Numbered from the stretch's first letter, positions 17,893-26,415 are shown. The stretch is 43,836 nt of DNA from Streptococcus vestibularis ATCC 49124 (GCF_000188295.1 NZ_GL831112.1:1280734-1324569); one strand, 5' to 3'. Numbers and translations: made by a program. Notes: generated from the letters alone by a model not told the origin.

Positions 17893-18012
17893 TCTAAAAA
17901 GATCCTCCAACAAGAGCCAGCCAATTCTGACCCTTGATAACAATATATTTTTCAAGGTACCCGCAAAGACAATTATTAACATAGACGGTGCCAATGCACC
18001 CGATACCTTTGA

Positions 18013-18084
18013 CTGGGGTAGCTGGATTCGAACCAACGCATGAGGGAGTCAAAGTCCCTTGCCTTACCGCTTGGCTATACCCCA
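18013..18084 (-). tRNA. tRNA-Gln(TTG)
   Basis: A 72-base cloverleaf with acceptor TGGGGTA / TACCCCA, discriminator G, T-arm GGTTCGAATCC and anticodon loop CTTTGAC holding TTG. CCA is not encoded. It lies 68 bases downstream of tRNA-Tyr. Confidence 0.95.
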
Positions 18085-18152
18085 ATAGCAAAATGCTATA
18101 AAAAAATATCTAAGCACTTGATATCGAATATTCCGATTCAGTTTCTTAGACA

Positions 18153-18233
18153 TGGAGAGAGAGGGATTCGAACCCCCGAACCCGAAGGAGCGGATTTACA
18201 GTCCGCCGCGTTTAGCCTCTTCGCTATCTCTCC
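18153..18233 (-). tRNA. tRNA-Tyr(GTA)
   Basis: An 81-base class II tRNA with a long variable arm (CGCTCCTTCGGGTTCGG region). The acceptor is GGAGAGA / TCTCTCC with discriminator A, and the anticodon is GTA in ACTGTAAATC. CCA is not encoded. Confidence 0.95.
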
Positions 18234-18248
18234 TTAAGAACAAGAAAT

Positions 18249-18277
18249 AGTATAACACAGTTTCTTGACCAAAGCAA
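18249..18277 (-). promoter_or_regulatory. tRNA-Tyr/tRNA-Gln promoter
   Basis: The minus strand has TTGCTT (18272-18277), a 17-bp spacer and TATACT (18249-18254), 15 bases before tRNA-Tyr. Confidence 0.7.
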
Positions 18278-18293
18278 GCCTTTACTTTGGATT

Positions 18294-18524
18294 TTAATGA
18301 TTAAGATTGTAGGATTCGATAATGGCAGCTATTGCATCATCCATTTTATTGTGGAAACCTGCTACGTTTTCTTTATCAACAACGGCAAACTTCCCATCGA
18401 TTTCTACAATTTGTCCGATGACTTTCTTACCAACAAGAAGCTCAAAACCTTCAATGGTTGCTTTGTTTACAATGACTTTGGCATCTTTGATTTGGATTTC
18501 AATTTTTTTGTCTTTTTTACTCAT
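18294..18524 (-). CDS. DUF2969 family protein
   Basis: A 76-residue small basic/acidic protein that I recognise as DUF2969, found in streptococci and lactobacilli. It starts MSKKDKKIEIQIKDAKVIVN, continues with a beta-rich core (IGQIVEIDGKFAVVD), and ends in a helix (DDAIAAIIESYNLNH). No signal peptide or membrane segment. Function unknown. The ribosome site is weak. In other streptococci a relative sits between the ilvE and rpsA genes, as here. Confidence 0.75.
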   Translation of the reverse strand: MSKKDKKIEIQIKDAKVIVNKATIEGFELLVGKKVIGQIVEIDGKFAVVDKENVAGFHNKMDDAIAAIIESYNLNH

Positions 18525-18595
18525 AGATTTATACCCGATACCTAAATCGAGCCATCCTTTCTTAGTATATGTTCTTAATTTTACCGAAAAAGAAA

Positions 18596-18617
18596 AAAGC
18601 TTGCAAGAGCAAGCTTT
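18596..18617 (-). terminator. Terminator of ilvE
   Basis: A perfect 9-bp stem on the minus strand (AAAGCTTGC-TCTT-GCAAGCTTT) followed by TTTC, 25 bases after the ilvE stop. Confidence 0.85.
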
Positions 18618-18642
18618 AAAATAACCATTTATTTACTTAGAA

Positions 18643-19665
18643 TTAGTCAACTTTGACAATCCATCCTTCTGGAGCTTCAACATCACCAAATTGGATACCT
18701 GTCAACTCATCATAAAGTTTACGTGTTACAGGTCCGACTTCTGTTTCTGAATAGAAGACATGGAAGTCATCACCGTGTTGGACACCACCAATTGGTGAGA
18801 TAACAGCAGCTGTACCACAGGCACCGGCTTCGACAAATTTATCCAACTCGGCAATCTTAACATCACCTTGAATAGCTTTCATACCAAAACGATTTTCAGC
18901 CAAGTAAAGCAATGAGAATTTCGTAATTGATGGTAAGATAGATGGGCTGAGTGGTGTAATAAATTCGTTATCAGCTGTGATACCAAAGAAGTTTGCAGAA
19001 CCGACTTCTTCAATCTTAGTGTGGGTTGCTGGGTCAAGGTAGATAACATCAGAGAAGTTACTGTCATGTGCAATCTTACCTGGCAACATACTTGCCGCGT
19101 AGTTACCACCAACCTTAGCAGCACCTGTACCATGTGGTGCAGCACGGTCATATTCGTCCTGGATAAGGAAATTCGTTGGAGCCAATCCGCCTTTGAAGTA
19201 GTTCCCTACTGGCATAGCAAAAATTGTAAAGATATACTCATCTGCTGGGTGAACACCAATAATGTCACCAACCCCGATCAAGAGTGGACGAAGATAAAGT
19301 GTTGCACCAGTACCATATGGTGGAACATATTCTTCATTTGCACGTACAACTTGTTTACATGCATCTACAAATTTGTCAACAGGAACTTGTGGCATCAAAA
19401 GACGATCCGCAGTACGTTGCAAACGTTTGGCATTTTCATCTGGACGGAACAATTGAATAGAACCATCTTTAGTTCTGTAAGCTTTAAGACCCTCAAAAGC
19501 TTCTTGACCATAGTGAAGGGCTGGAGATGCTTCTGAGATGTGCAAGGTTGCATCCTCAGTCAATTGCCCATCATCCCATTTACCGTCTTTGTAATATGAA
19601 ATATAACGGAATGGAAGTTTACGGTAATTAAATCCTAAATTTTTCCAGTCTAAATCAACTGTCAT
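18643..19665 (-). CDS. ilvE: Branched-chain amino acid aminotransferase
   Basis: A 340-residue class IV aminotransferase (BCAT II type) that makes leucine, isoleucine and valine from their 2-oxo acids, and in dairy strains also starts their breakdown to aroma compounds. Recognisable segments are HYGQEAFEGLKAYR, LYLRPLLIGVG, the PLP-Lys region GTGAAKVGGNYAAS, EEVGSANFFGI, and the C-terminal EAGACGTAAVISPIGG. Length is normal. The ribosome site is AAAAGAGGACATAAAC. A clear promoter precedes it, with a CodY-like sequence just upstream of the -35. Confidence 0.96.
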   Translation of the reverse strand: MTVDLDWKNLGFNYRKLPFRYISYYKDGKWDDGQLTEDATLHISEASPALHYGQEAFEGLKAYRTKDGSIQLFRPDENAKRLQRTADRLLMPQVPVDKFVDACKQVVRANEEYVPPYGTGATLYLRPLLIGVGDIIGVHPADEYIFTIFAMPVGNYFKGGLAPTNFLIQDEYDRAAPHGTGAAKVGGNYAASMLPGKIAHDSNFSDVIYLDPATHTKIEEVGSANFFGITADNEFITPLSPSILPSITKFSLLYLAENRFGMKAIQGDVKIAELDKFVEAGACGTAAVISPIGGVQHGDDFHVFYSETEVGPVTRKLYDELTGIQFGDVEAPEGWIVKVD

Positions 19666-19700
19666 GTTTATGTCCTCTTTTCTGTTACTATGTGCTTTCT

Positions 19701-19729
19701 AGTATAGTACTTTTCATTGAAAATTTCAA
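19701..19729 (-). promoter_or_regulatory. ilvE promoter
   Basis: The minus strand has TTGAAA (19724-19729), a 17-bp spacer and TATACT (19701-19706). Confidence 0.75.
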
Positions 19730-19740
19730 GGTTATGTTGC

Positions 19741-19755
19741 AAAATTCTGACAATT
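19741..19755. promoter_or_regulatory. Possible CodY box upstream of ilvE
   Basis: AAAATTCTGACAATT (minus: AATTGTCAGAATTTT) matches 12 of 15 bases of the CodY consensus AATTTTCWGAAAATT. It lies 11 bases upstream of the ilvE -35. CodY control of branched-chain amino acid genes is well known, so the site is plausible but not proven. Confidence 0.45.
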
Positions 19756-19793
19756 CTTTTTAAAACACTTATTTTGCCCAACAAAGAAAAAAA

Positions 19794-19819
19794 CTCTGCT
19801 CTCTAGTAAGAGAACAAAG
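19794..19819 (-). terminator. Terminator of parC
   Basis: An 11-bp stem on the minus strand (CTTTGTTCTCT / AGAGAGCAGAG with G-T pairs, TACT loop) followed by TTTTTTT. Confidence 0.85.
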
Positions 19820-19830
19820 CTTTCTTATCT

Positions 19831-22287
19831 TTATTTTTCAATAATCTTGGCAGAAAAGACTTCTTTGTCTGCTAATCCTTCAATGAAACTACCGTTGCTA
19901 GTACGGTCTGAAAGATTTAGAAGGGACAAGTCAACCTCCGCCGTTTCACCTGTTGTAGCTGTTACAAGCAAGGTCTGAGGAGTCTCTTCTACTGGTGTCG
20001 CTAGAAGATCTATCTCGCCACCAGCATTTTCCGTAAAGACTGGACCCGCAGTGAAGACGCGATGTGGTTTCGTCTTAAGCTCACGAAGAACTTGGAGACC
20101 TCGACCAGCCCGCTTAGCCTGCGGAATATCGGCTGTAGCCACACGTTTGAGACTAGCTCTTTGTGTCAGAAGGTAGAAACTTTGAGTATTTGCCACAAAG
20201 ACAGCCTGGACGGTATCATCATCCTTGAGATTGATTGCCTTAACACCTGCTGCCTTGGCACCAACTACCGGCACTTCGTCCGCATTAAAGCGAAGGGCAT
20301 AACCCTTTTGAGTGATAATCATGATATCATCCAATTGAATCGGAGTGACTGTAACAATAAAATCACTATCATCCTTGAGTTTAGCGTATTTAACCGACTT
20401 AGACTTGTAGGTACGCCATGGTGTAAATTCCTTGCGTTCGAAACGTTTAATCTGACCAAGCTTGGTAGCTGCTAGGTAAGTACCCGTTTCAAAATCATCC
20501 AGGATTTCTGCATAAAGCACTTCTTCATCTTTCGAAAAATTAGTTATAGTTTGTGATAAATGCTCTCCCAAATCCTTCCAACGAATGTCTGGTAACTCAT
20601 GAATTGGACGATAAATCACATTGGCCTGATTAGTGAAAATCAAGAGGTGTTGTGTCGTCTTAGCTTGCTGAACCAGAATCAAATCATCATCATCACGTTT
20701 TCCGACTTCATCAATCATTGAAGCATTGAAAGAACGTGGGCTTGTACGTTTGACATAGCCACCACGAGTGATGCTGACATAGGTTTCTTCTTCAACAATC
20801 AGACTTGCAGTATCAATTTCAATGGTCTTGGTTTCCGCTTGCAACTCTGAACGACGGTCATTACCAAATTTCTTCTTAATGTCACGGAGCTCACGCTTCA
20901 TGACATTAAACATGGTACGCTCGTCTCCAATGATGGCAGCCAAAGTCGCAATCTGCTCACGTAAATCGTCTTCCTCATTTTGGAGAGTAACGATATCCGT
21001 ATTGGTCAAACGATAAAGTTGCAAGGTCACGATAGCTTCGGCCTGTTCTTCTGAAAAATCATAGCTGACTTTAAGATTTTCCTTGGCATCTGCCTTATTT
21101 TCAGAAGCTCGGATAAGGGCAATAACCTCATCCAAAATAGAGATGACACGGATTAGCCCTTCAACGATATGAAGACGTTTTTCAGCTTTTTCCTTGTCGA
21201 ATTTTGAACGAGCAACGATAATATCACGACGGTGGGCAATATAACTTGACAAAATCTTTTGCAAGCCCACTTGGCGTGGGGTGAAATTGTCGATGGCCAC
21301 CATGTTGAAATTGTAGTTGACTTGAAGATCCGTATATTTCAAAAGATAGTTAAGAATGGTTTGGCTGTCAGCATCTTTCTTAAGCTCGATAGCAATACGC
21401 AACCCTGTACGGTCAGACTCGTCACGAACTTCTGCAATGCCAGGAACCTTGTTATTGACACGAATATCATCGATTTTTTTAACAAGAACTGCCTTATTAA
21501 CATCGTAAGGAATTTCAGTAACAATGATTTGCTCCTTACCACCTTTGAGTTGTTCAATTTCAGTACATGAACGCACAACGACGCGGCCCTTACCAGTTTC
21601 GTAAGCCTTGCGAATCTCATCTTTACCCTGAATGATAGCCCCTGTTGGGAAATCTGGACCAGGCAAGAATTCCATCAATTTATCCAGTTTAGCAGATGGG
21701 TGATCAATCATGTAAACAACGGCATCGATGACTTCTGATAGATTATGCGGTGGAATGTCTGTGGCATAACCAGCAGAAATCCCTGTCGCACCATTGACCA
21801 AAAGGTTTGGAAAGGCTGCAGGTAAGACTGTTGGTTCCTTCTCTGTATCATCAAAGTTCCAAGCCCATGGGACTGTGTTTTTATCGATATCTTGAAGAAG
21901 GTAGCCCGCAATCTCTGACAAGCGTGCCTCTGTATAACGCATGGCTGCTGGTGGATCACCGTCCATAGAACCGTTGTTACCGTGCATCTCAACCAAGATT
22001 TCACGATTCTTCCAATCCTGAGACATACGAACCATGGCATCATAAATGGAACTATCGCCATGTGGGTGAAAATTACCCATAATGTTCCCCACCGACTTGG
22101 CAGATTTACGATAGCCCTTATCATGGGTATTGCCATCCTTATTCATGGAATAAAGAATACGACGTTGAACGGGTTTCAAACCGTCACGAATGTCAGGAAG
22201 CGCACGCTCCTGAATAATGTATTTGGAGTAGCGTCCAAAACGCTCCCCCATGATGTCCTCAAGGGACATGTTTTGAATATTAGACAT
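19831..22287 (-). CDS. parC: DNA topoisomerase IV subunit A
   Basis: An 818-residue ParC, the DNA-breaking subunit of topoisomerase IV, which separates daughter chromosomes. The active-site Tyr118 lies in AAMRYTEARLS. The quinolone-resistance region reads HPHGDSSIYDAMV with Ser79 and Asp83, the sensitive wild-type residues by pneumococcal numbering. The C-terminal half carries the beta-pinwheel DNA-wrapping repeats (for example YVSITRGGYVKR, GTYLAATKLGQIKRF, IMIITQKGYALRF). I start it at the ATG at 22287 (MSNIQNMSLEDIM); a TTG three codons upstream is also open. No clear Shine-Dalgarno sequence precedes it. It lies 491 bases from parE, with an apparent promoter of its own. Confidence 0.96.
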   Translation of the reverse strand: MSNIQNMSLEDIMGERFGRYSKYIIQERALPDIRDGLKPVQRRILYSMNKDGNTHDKGYRKSAKSVGNIMGNFHPHGDSSIYDAMVRMSQDWKNREILVEMHGNNGSMDGDPPAAMRYTEARLSEIAGYLLQDIDKNTVPWAWNFDDTEKEPTVLPAAFPNLLVNGATGISAGYATDIPPHNLSEVIDAVVYMIDHPSAKLDKLMEFLPGPDFPTGAIIQGKDEIRKAYETGKGRVVVRSCTEIEQLKGGKEQIIVTEIPYDVNKAVLVKKIDDIRVNNKVPGIAEVRDESDRTGLRIAIELKKDADSQTILNYLLKYTDLQVNYNFNMVAIDNFTPRQVGLQKILSSYIAHRRDIIVARSKFDKEKAEKRLHIVEGLIRVISILDEVIALIRASENKADAKENLKVSYDFSEEQAEAIVTLQLYRLTNTDIVTLQNEEDDLREQIATLAAIIGDERTMFNVMKRELRDIKKKFGNDRRSELQAETKTIEIDTASLIVEEETYVSITRGGYVKRTSPRSFNASMIDEVGKRDDDDLILVQQAKTTQHLLIFTNQANVIYRPIHELPDIRWKDLGEHLSQTITNFSKDEEVLYAEILDDFETGTYLAATKLGQIKRFERKEFTPWRTYKSKSVKYAKLKDDSDFIVTVTPIQLDDIMIITQKGYALRFNADEVPVVGAKAAGVKAINLKDDDTVQAVFVANTQSFYLLTQRASLKRVATADIPQAKRAGRGLQVLRELKTKPHRVFTAGPVFTENAGGEIDLLATPVEETPQTLLVTATTGETAEVDLSLLNLSDRTSNGSFIEGLADKEVFSAKIIEK

Positions 22288-22547
22288 AAGATACAAAGGG
22301 ACGATTCGGCTTGCCGAAAATTTCTGTCGAAAAATAGGAAATCGATGTAGGGTTCGATAAGCCCAAGGCGATTTATCTTTTTTCCTAAGAAATTAGTCCC
22401 GTGTTCAGTTACATTCAGTAACCAAACGACCCTTTCTGTAGTTTAAAGTGTTTAAAATAGATTATTGAATCAGTGATTAGGGAGTTTCTCCTTATCATAA
22501 GCCGTCATCTCTCATCCTCTTTATGATTGTAGGCAAACCCCATCTTT
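22288..22547 (-). promoter_or_regulatory. Structured parC leader
   Basis: About 240 bases lie between the putative start site and parC. The leader lacks a Shine-Dalgarno sequence next to parC, but has a TTCGGC-AA-GCCGAA palindrome at 22305-22318, 18 bases before the ATG. Further upstream the pair AAATCG / CGATTT encloses about 25 bases. A 12-codon frame with a reasonable ribosome site (GAGGATGAGAG before ATG) reads MTAYDKEKLPNH. I do not recognise a known riboswitch. Confidence 0.35.
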
Positions 22548-22555
22548 TTAGACAA
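22526..22555 (-). promoter_or_regulatory. Probable parC promoter
   Basis: The minus strand has TTGTCT (22550-22555), an 18-bp spacer and TACAAT (22526-22531). Confidence 0.45.
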
Positions 22556-22766
22556 TCACACTTTCCTGTACAATCATCATGAGAAAGCTTGCCTCTAAAA
22601 AACTTTCTGGATCTCCAATATTGGATTCAATTACCTTAAGTATGCATAGACGAAATACTATCGGTGTATACAATACTAAAAGTCTAATTCATCGACGATT
22701 CATGATGATTACAAGAAAAATTGAGGACAAAAAAACTAATAAAGGAAAACCTAAGTATAGATCCAT
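22548..22766 (-). pseudogene. Small membrane protein gene with in-frame stop
   Basis: Starting at the ATG at 22766, 12 bases after the parE stop and behind GGGAGTGTGAGTA, the frame reads MDLYLGFPLLVFLSSIFLVI then IMNRR, a stop (TGA, codon 26), and IRLLVLYTPIVFRLCILKVI and on to VQESVIV before a second stop. The protein would be 72 residues with one or two membrane segments. The good ribosome site, the coupling to parE and the open frame on both sides of one TGA point to a real small gene recently inactivated, though a 25-residue peptide could still be made. I do not recognise the family. Pneumococci also carry small genes of unknown function between parE and parC, as I recall. Confidence 0.45.
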
Positions 22767-22778
22767 TACTCACACTCC

Positions 22779-24728
22779 CTAAAACGCTGTCGTTTCTTCC
22801 AAGGTAAATTTAACGTTATCTTCGATCCATTGACGGCGTGGTGCTGGTTTATCTCCCATAAGGACTGAGACACGACGTTCAGCACGCGCTAGGTCATCAA
22901 TCGTTACTCGGATAAGGGTTCTTGTCTCAGGATCCATGGTTGTTTCCCAGAGCTGGTCAGCATTCATCTCACCAAGCCCTTTGTAACGTTGGAGAATAGC
23001 TCCACGACCAAATTTTTGACGAAGTTCCTCAAGTTCCCCATCCGTCCAAGCATATTCGACAACTTCCTTCTTACCTTTCCCTTTAGACATCTTGTAAAGA
23101 GGAGGCAAAGCGATATAAACGTGTCCTGCTTCAACCAGTGGACGCATATAACGATAGAAGAAAGTAAGAAGTAAGGTCTGGATGTGAGCCCCATCGGTAT
23201 CGGCATCGGTCATGATGATAATCTTGTCGTAGTTGATATCGTCAAGGTTAAAATCAACTCCAACACCTGCACCAATGGTGTAAATCATGGTATTGATTTC
23301 TTCATTTTTGAGAATGTCAGCCATTTTGGCTTTCTCAGTGTTTAGGACCTTACCTCGAAGAGGCAGGATAGCCTGGAATTTACGATCACGGCCTTGTTTG
23401 GCTGATCCACCGGCAGAATCACCCTCGACTAGATAGAGTTCATTTTTCTTAGCATTTTTAGACTGAGCTGGCGTCAGTTTCCCTGATAAGAGCCCCTTGT
23501 CTTTTTTATTTTTCTTGCCATTTCGACTAGCATCACGCGCTTTTCTAGCAGCTTCACGGGCATCACGGGCCTTGATAGCCTTACGCACCAGGTTAGAAGC
23601 CAAATCTCCATTTTCCATAAGGAAGTAAGTCAGATGCTCTGAAACGATACTATCGACAATGGGACGTGCTAAAGGAGATCCAAGTTTGTCCTTGGTTTGT
23701 CCTTCAAACTGAAGGTGTTCCTCAGGAACCAAGAGCGAGATAACTGCTGACAAACCCTCACGATAATCCGACCCTTCGAGGTTCTTATCCTTTTCTTTGA
23801 GAAGACCTGTTTTACGAGCATAATCGTTAAGAGCCTTGGTAATGGCAGATTTGAAACCTGTTTCGTGGGTCCCTCCGTCCTTAGTACGGACATTATTGAC
23901 AAAGGAAAGGATATTATCAGAGTAACCATCATTGTACTGAAGGGCTACCTCTAAATGAAATTCCTGTTGATCTCCATCAATATAGATGACTGGTGTCAAC
24001 GTTTCCTTGTCCTCATTCAGGTATGACACAAAGTCTTGAACCCCATTTTCATAGTGGAATTCTTCACGAACTTCTTCTTCGCCACGCAAGTCTGTCAATG
24101 TCATAGTGACATTCTTAAGAAGGAAGGCTGATTCTTTGAGACGCTCTGAGATAGTGTTAAATTTAAAGTCAGTCGTTGAAAAGATACTCGCATCAGGCAT
24201 AAAGGTAACTTTTGTACCTGTCTTAGACTTAGGCGCTTTACCAATCTTTTCAAGCCCTGTTACAGGGTGACCACCATTTTCAAAACGCTGACGATAAACG
24301 CTACCGTCACGGGTAATTTCTACCTCAAGCCAACTAGACAGTGCATTAACAACTGAGGAACCCACACCGTGAAGACCTCCAGAAGTCTTATAACCACCCT
24401 GTCCAAATTTACCACCTGCGTGGAGAACAGTGAAAATAACTTCAACTGTTGGTTTACCCATGGCATGCATCCCTGTCGGCATCCCACGTCCAGAGTCAGA
24501 AACGGAAACGGAACCATCATTATTTAAGGTGACAGCAATGACATCACCAAAGCCTGAGAGAGCTTCGTCGACCGCATTGTCGACAATCTCCCACACCAGG
24601 TGATGAAGACCTGTCCCATCTGTTGAGCCAATGTACATTCCTGGGCGTTTGCGAACAGCATCTAACCCTTCCAGTACCTGAATGGCATCATCATTATAAT
24701 TATTTACATTTATTTCTTTTTTAGCCAA
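22779..24728 (-). CDS. parE: DNA topoisomerase IV subunit B
   Basis: A 649-residue ParE, the ATPase subunit partnering ParC. The GHKL ATP site is seen in EIVDNAVDEAL, SDSGRGMPTG and GGLHGVGSSVVNALS. The C-terminal TOPRIM region reads LVEGDSAGGSAKQGRDRKFQ and LPLRGKVLNTEKA, followed by IIMTDADTDGAHI. The start is a TTG (24728), fixed by a strong GGAGGT seven bases before it and by the conserved MAKKEINVNNYND beginning. It is divergent from plsY. Its promoter is TTGCAA (24781-24786), 17 bp, TAAAAT (24758-24763). Confidence 0.97.
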   Translation of the reverse strand: MAKKEINVNNYNDDAIQVLEGLDAVRKRPGMYIGSTDGTGLHHLVWEIVDNAVDEALSGFGDVIAVTLNNDGSVSVSDSGRGMPTGMHAMGKPTVEVIFTVLHAGGKFGQGGYKTSGGLHGVGSSVVNALSSWLEVEITRDGSVYRQRFENGGHPVTGLEKIGKAPKSKTGTKVTFMPDASIFSTTDFKFNTISERLKESAFLLKNVTMTLTDLRGEEEVREEFHYENGVQDFVSYLNEDKETLTPVIYIDGDQQEFHLEVALQYNDGYSDNILSFVNNVRTKDGGTHETGFKSAITKALNDYARKTGLLKEKDKNLEGSDYREGLSAVISLLVPEEHLQFEGQTKDKLGSPLARPIVDSIVSEHLTYFLMENGDLASNLVRKAIKARDAREAARKARDASRNGKKNKKDKGLLSGKLTPAQSKNAKKNELYLVEGDSAGGSAKQGRDRKFQAILPLRGKVLNTEKAKMADILKNEEINTMIYTIGAGVGVDFNLDDINYDKIIIMTDADTDGAHIQTLLLTFFYRYMRPLVEAGHVYIALPPLYKMSKGKGKKEVVEYAWTDGELEELRQKFGRGAILQRYKGLGEMNADQLWETTMDPETRTLIRVTIDDLARAERRVSVLMGDKPAPRRQWIEDNVKFTLEETTAF

Positions 24729-24757
24729 GAGTGACCTCCAAAATTTTCATCCTTATT

Positions 24758-24786
24758 ATTTTATAAGTTTTCAGAAGAATTTGCAA
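24758..24786 (-). promoter_or_regulatory. parE promoter
   Basis: The minus strand has TTGCAA, a 17-bp spacer and TAAAAT, 29 bases before the TTG start codon. Confidence 0.65.
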
Positions 24787-24830
24787 AGGAAATCAGGAAA
24801 GCTCAAAGGATATCTTTATGCTGACTAGCT

Positions 24831-24859
24831 TTGTCAATTACTAGGCTGTATGCTATAAT
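24831..24859 (+). promoter_or_regulatory. plsY promoter, directly before the start codon
   Basis: TTGTCA (24831-24836), a 17-bp spacer ending in TGC, and TATAAT (24854-24859). Exactly six bases separate the -10 from the ATG, so the predicted start site is the A of the start codon. Confidence 0.8.
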
Positions 24860-24865
24860 TATCTC

Positions 24866-25507
24866 ATGAAAATCTTATTGTTAATCCTAATCGCCTACTT
24901 GTTAGGTTCCATCCAGACTGGTCTCTGGATTGGAAAAGTTTTCTTTCATACTAATCTTCGGGAGCATGGATCTGGAAATACTGGAACAACCAATACCTTC
25001 CGTGTTCTTGGTAAGACTGCTGGCACAATCACTTTCTTAGTGGATATGCTTAAAGGGACTTTGGCAGTGCTCTTACCTATTTGGCTGGGTGTCACGGAAG
25101 TATCACCCCTAATCATTGGTTTCTTTGCAATTATCGGGCATGTTTTTCCAATCTTTGCGGGATTTAAAGGCGGAAAAGCTGTTGCAACAAGTGCAGGGGT
25201 GCTTCTTGGTTTTGCTCCCCTATACTGCGTCTTCCTACTCCTGGTCTTTGTCCTAACACTCTATCTAACCAGCATGATTTCATTTTCAAGTGTCACTGCA
25301 GCAATTGTTGGACTTATTACCTTAGCTGTGTTTCCAGCTATCCACTTCTTGCTAGATGGATATGACCCAATCTTTAGCACTGTTCTTATCATCATGGCTT
25401 TAGTGATTATTTTCCGTCACACTGAAAATATGGGGCGAATCCGTAGGCACCAAGAAAACTTAGTACCTTTTGGACTTAACTTAACCAAACAAAATCCAAA
25501 GAAATAA
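24866..25507 (+). CDS. plsY: Acyl-phosphate:glycerol-3-phosphate acyltransferase PlsY
   Basis: A 213-residue polytopic membrane enzyme that adds the first acyl chain to glycerol-3-phosphate using acyl-phosphate, the entry step of phospholipid synthesis. The three conserved cytoplasmic loops are visible: [30 protein letters not shown], and [19 protein letters not shown]. It has five or so hydrophobic segments and normal length. There is no Shine-Dalgarno sequence: the promoter -10 ends six bases before the ATG, so the mRNA is probably leaderless. The start [19 protein letters not shown] agrees with family alignments from memory, so a later start is unlikely. It is divergent from parE. Confidence 0.96.
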   Translation: MKILLLILIAYLLGSIQTGLWIGKVFFHTNLREHGSGNTGTTNTFRVLGKTAGTITFLVDMLKGTLAVLLPIWLGVTEVSPLIIGFFAIIGHVFPIFAGFKGGKAVATSAGVLLGFAPLYCVFLLLVFVLTLYLTSMISFSSVTAAIVGLITLAVFPAIHFLLDGYDPIFSTVLIIMALVIIFRHTENMGRIRRHQENLVPFGLNLTKQNPKK

Positions 25508-25524
25508 ATCATTAATGACTATTG

Positions 25525-25545
25525 ACCACTAGCCAAGCTAGTGGT
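25525..25545 (+). terminator. Terminator of plsY
   Basis: A perfect ACCACTAGC / GCTAGTGGT stem with a 3-base loop, followed by TTTCTTGTTTTT. Confidence 0.88.
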
Positions 25546-25588
25546 TTTCTTGTTTTTCTAATCAAGCAATGCTTTCTAAAACAATAAA

Positions 25589-25612
25589 AAATCCGAAGGC
25601 TACACCTCGGAT
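25589..25612 (-). terminator. Terminator of HhH protein gene
   Basis: The minus strand forms ATCCGAGG / CCTTCGGAT with one bulge, followed by TTTTTTA, 12 bases after the stop codon. Confidence 0.7.
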
Positions 25613-25623
25613 CTTTTTAAGGC

Positions 25624-25974
25624 TTAAGCTTTGAAGCTAACACCATTTTCTTTTAATTTTTTAACTGTTGCAGGTCCAACACCCTTGAGGGCAAGAACTT
25701 CTTCTTCAGTCACAGTAGCAAAAGCCTCTACTGAAGTCAAACCTTCATTATAAAGAGTTTCTACAAGGTTTGAACGAAGGCCTTCAACTTCTGGAAGTTC
25801 TGCGAAAGTTTCAAGACTAAGGTCTTTGGCTGCTACTTCTTCCTTGGCAACTGTCTTAGTTTCAGCAAGAGGTTGTGGTGCTACTGGTGGAACAGGGGCT
25901 TTAAGATTATTGAAAAGTCCTTGTTTTTTCAAACGGTGTTTAAAAGCTTTCTTTTTATTTTTTACTTTAGCCAT
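25624..25974 (-). CDS. Helix-hairpin-helix protein
   Basis: A 116-residue cytosolic protein. The N-terminus is strongly basic (KVKNKKKAFKHRLKKQG), the middle is a Pro/Ala/Val linker (APVPPVAPQPLAETKTVA), and the C-terminal ~60 residues form tandem helix-hairpin-helix units, with LRSNLVETLYNEGLTSVEAF and LALKGVGPATVKKLKENGV. The G-V-G-P hairpin is typical of sequence-independent DNA binding, so nucleic-acid contact is likely; the actual role is unknown. The ribosome site is TAGGAGAAAACTAGAC. Confidence 0.75.
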   Translation of the reverse strand: MAKVKNKKKAFKHRLKKQGLFNNLKAPVPPVAPQPLAETKTVAKEEVAAKDLSLETFAELPEVEGLRSNLVETLYNEGLTSVEAFATVTEEEVLALKGVGPATVKKLKENGVSFKA

Positions 25975-26048
25975 GTCTAGTTTTCTCCTATTTTGACAGA
26001 CGACTTTTTCTTATAAATTACGGTTGTCATTTTCTTTTTTATTCTCTA

Positions 26049-26303
26049 TTAATAGTGACGTTCCCCGAACAGGCCATCTGGCATATCATGGAAACCTTTA
26101 CCCGCACGATAATTGGTAAACTTACCAATTAGGAAATTGTAGGCATCTAATTTAGCCTCATAACGGAAACTTGCATCACGTGCACGCTCATCGCCATCTT
26201 CTTCCCAGATTTTCTTGCTAGCGGCCAAGGCCGTTTCGTTTACTTTAACTTGGGTAACAACCCAGGCTTCGAAGTCTTTTAGAAATTCTTGTTCGTAGGT
26301 CAT
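26049..26303 (-). CDS. DUF1912 family protein
   Basis: An 84-residue mainly helical soluble protein, recognised as DUF1912, restricted to streptococci and relatives. It begins MTYEQEFLKDFEAWVVTQVK and ends GKGFHDMPDGLFGERHY. No catalytic motif is obvious. Function unknown. The ribosome site is GAAGAGGAAAAT. A terminator for the upstream mmuM operon lies immediately before it, so it is expressed separately. Confidence 0.75.
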   Translation of the reverse strand: MTYEQEFLKDFEAWVVTQVKVNETALAASKKIWEEDGDERARDASFRYEAKLDAYNFLIGKFTNYRAGKGFHDMPDGLFGERHY

Positions 26304-26322
26304 ATTTTCCTCTTCATTTTAA

Positions 26323-26344
26323 AAACCAGCTTAACGCTGGCTTC
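26323..26344 (-). terminator. Terminator of mmuP-mmuM
   Basis: The minus strand has CCAGC-GTTAA-GCTGG extended by A-T/G-T pairs and followed by TTTTTAAAA. It lies about 70 bases after the mmuM stop. Confidence 0.75.
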
Positions 26345-26415
26345 ATTTTCTACTAATAGTGTGTAGAGCTAATAGCCTTACAATTTCTTATTATAACAGA
26401 TAATTAGAAATTTGA

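Noticed and set aside
22450..22500. 12-codon upstream frame MTAYDKEKLPNH in the parC leader
   Set aside because: A fair ribosome site exists, but there is no run of regulatory codons and no attenuator-like pairing that depends on it.
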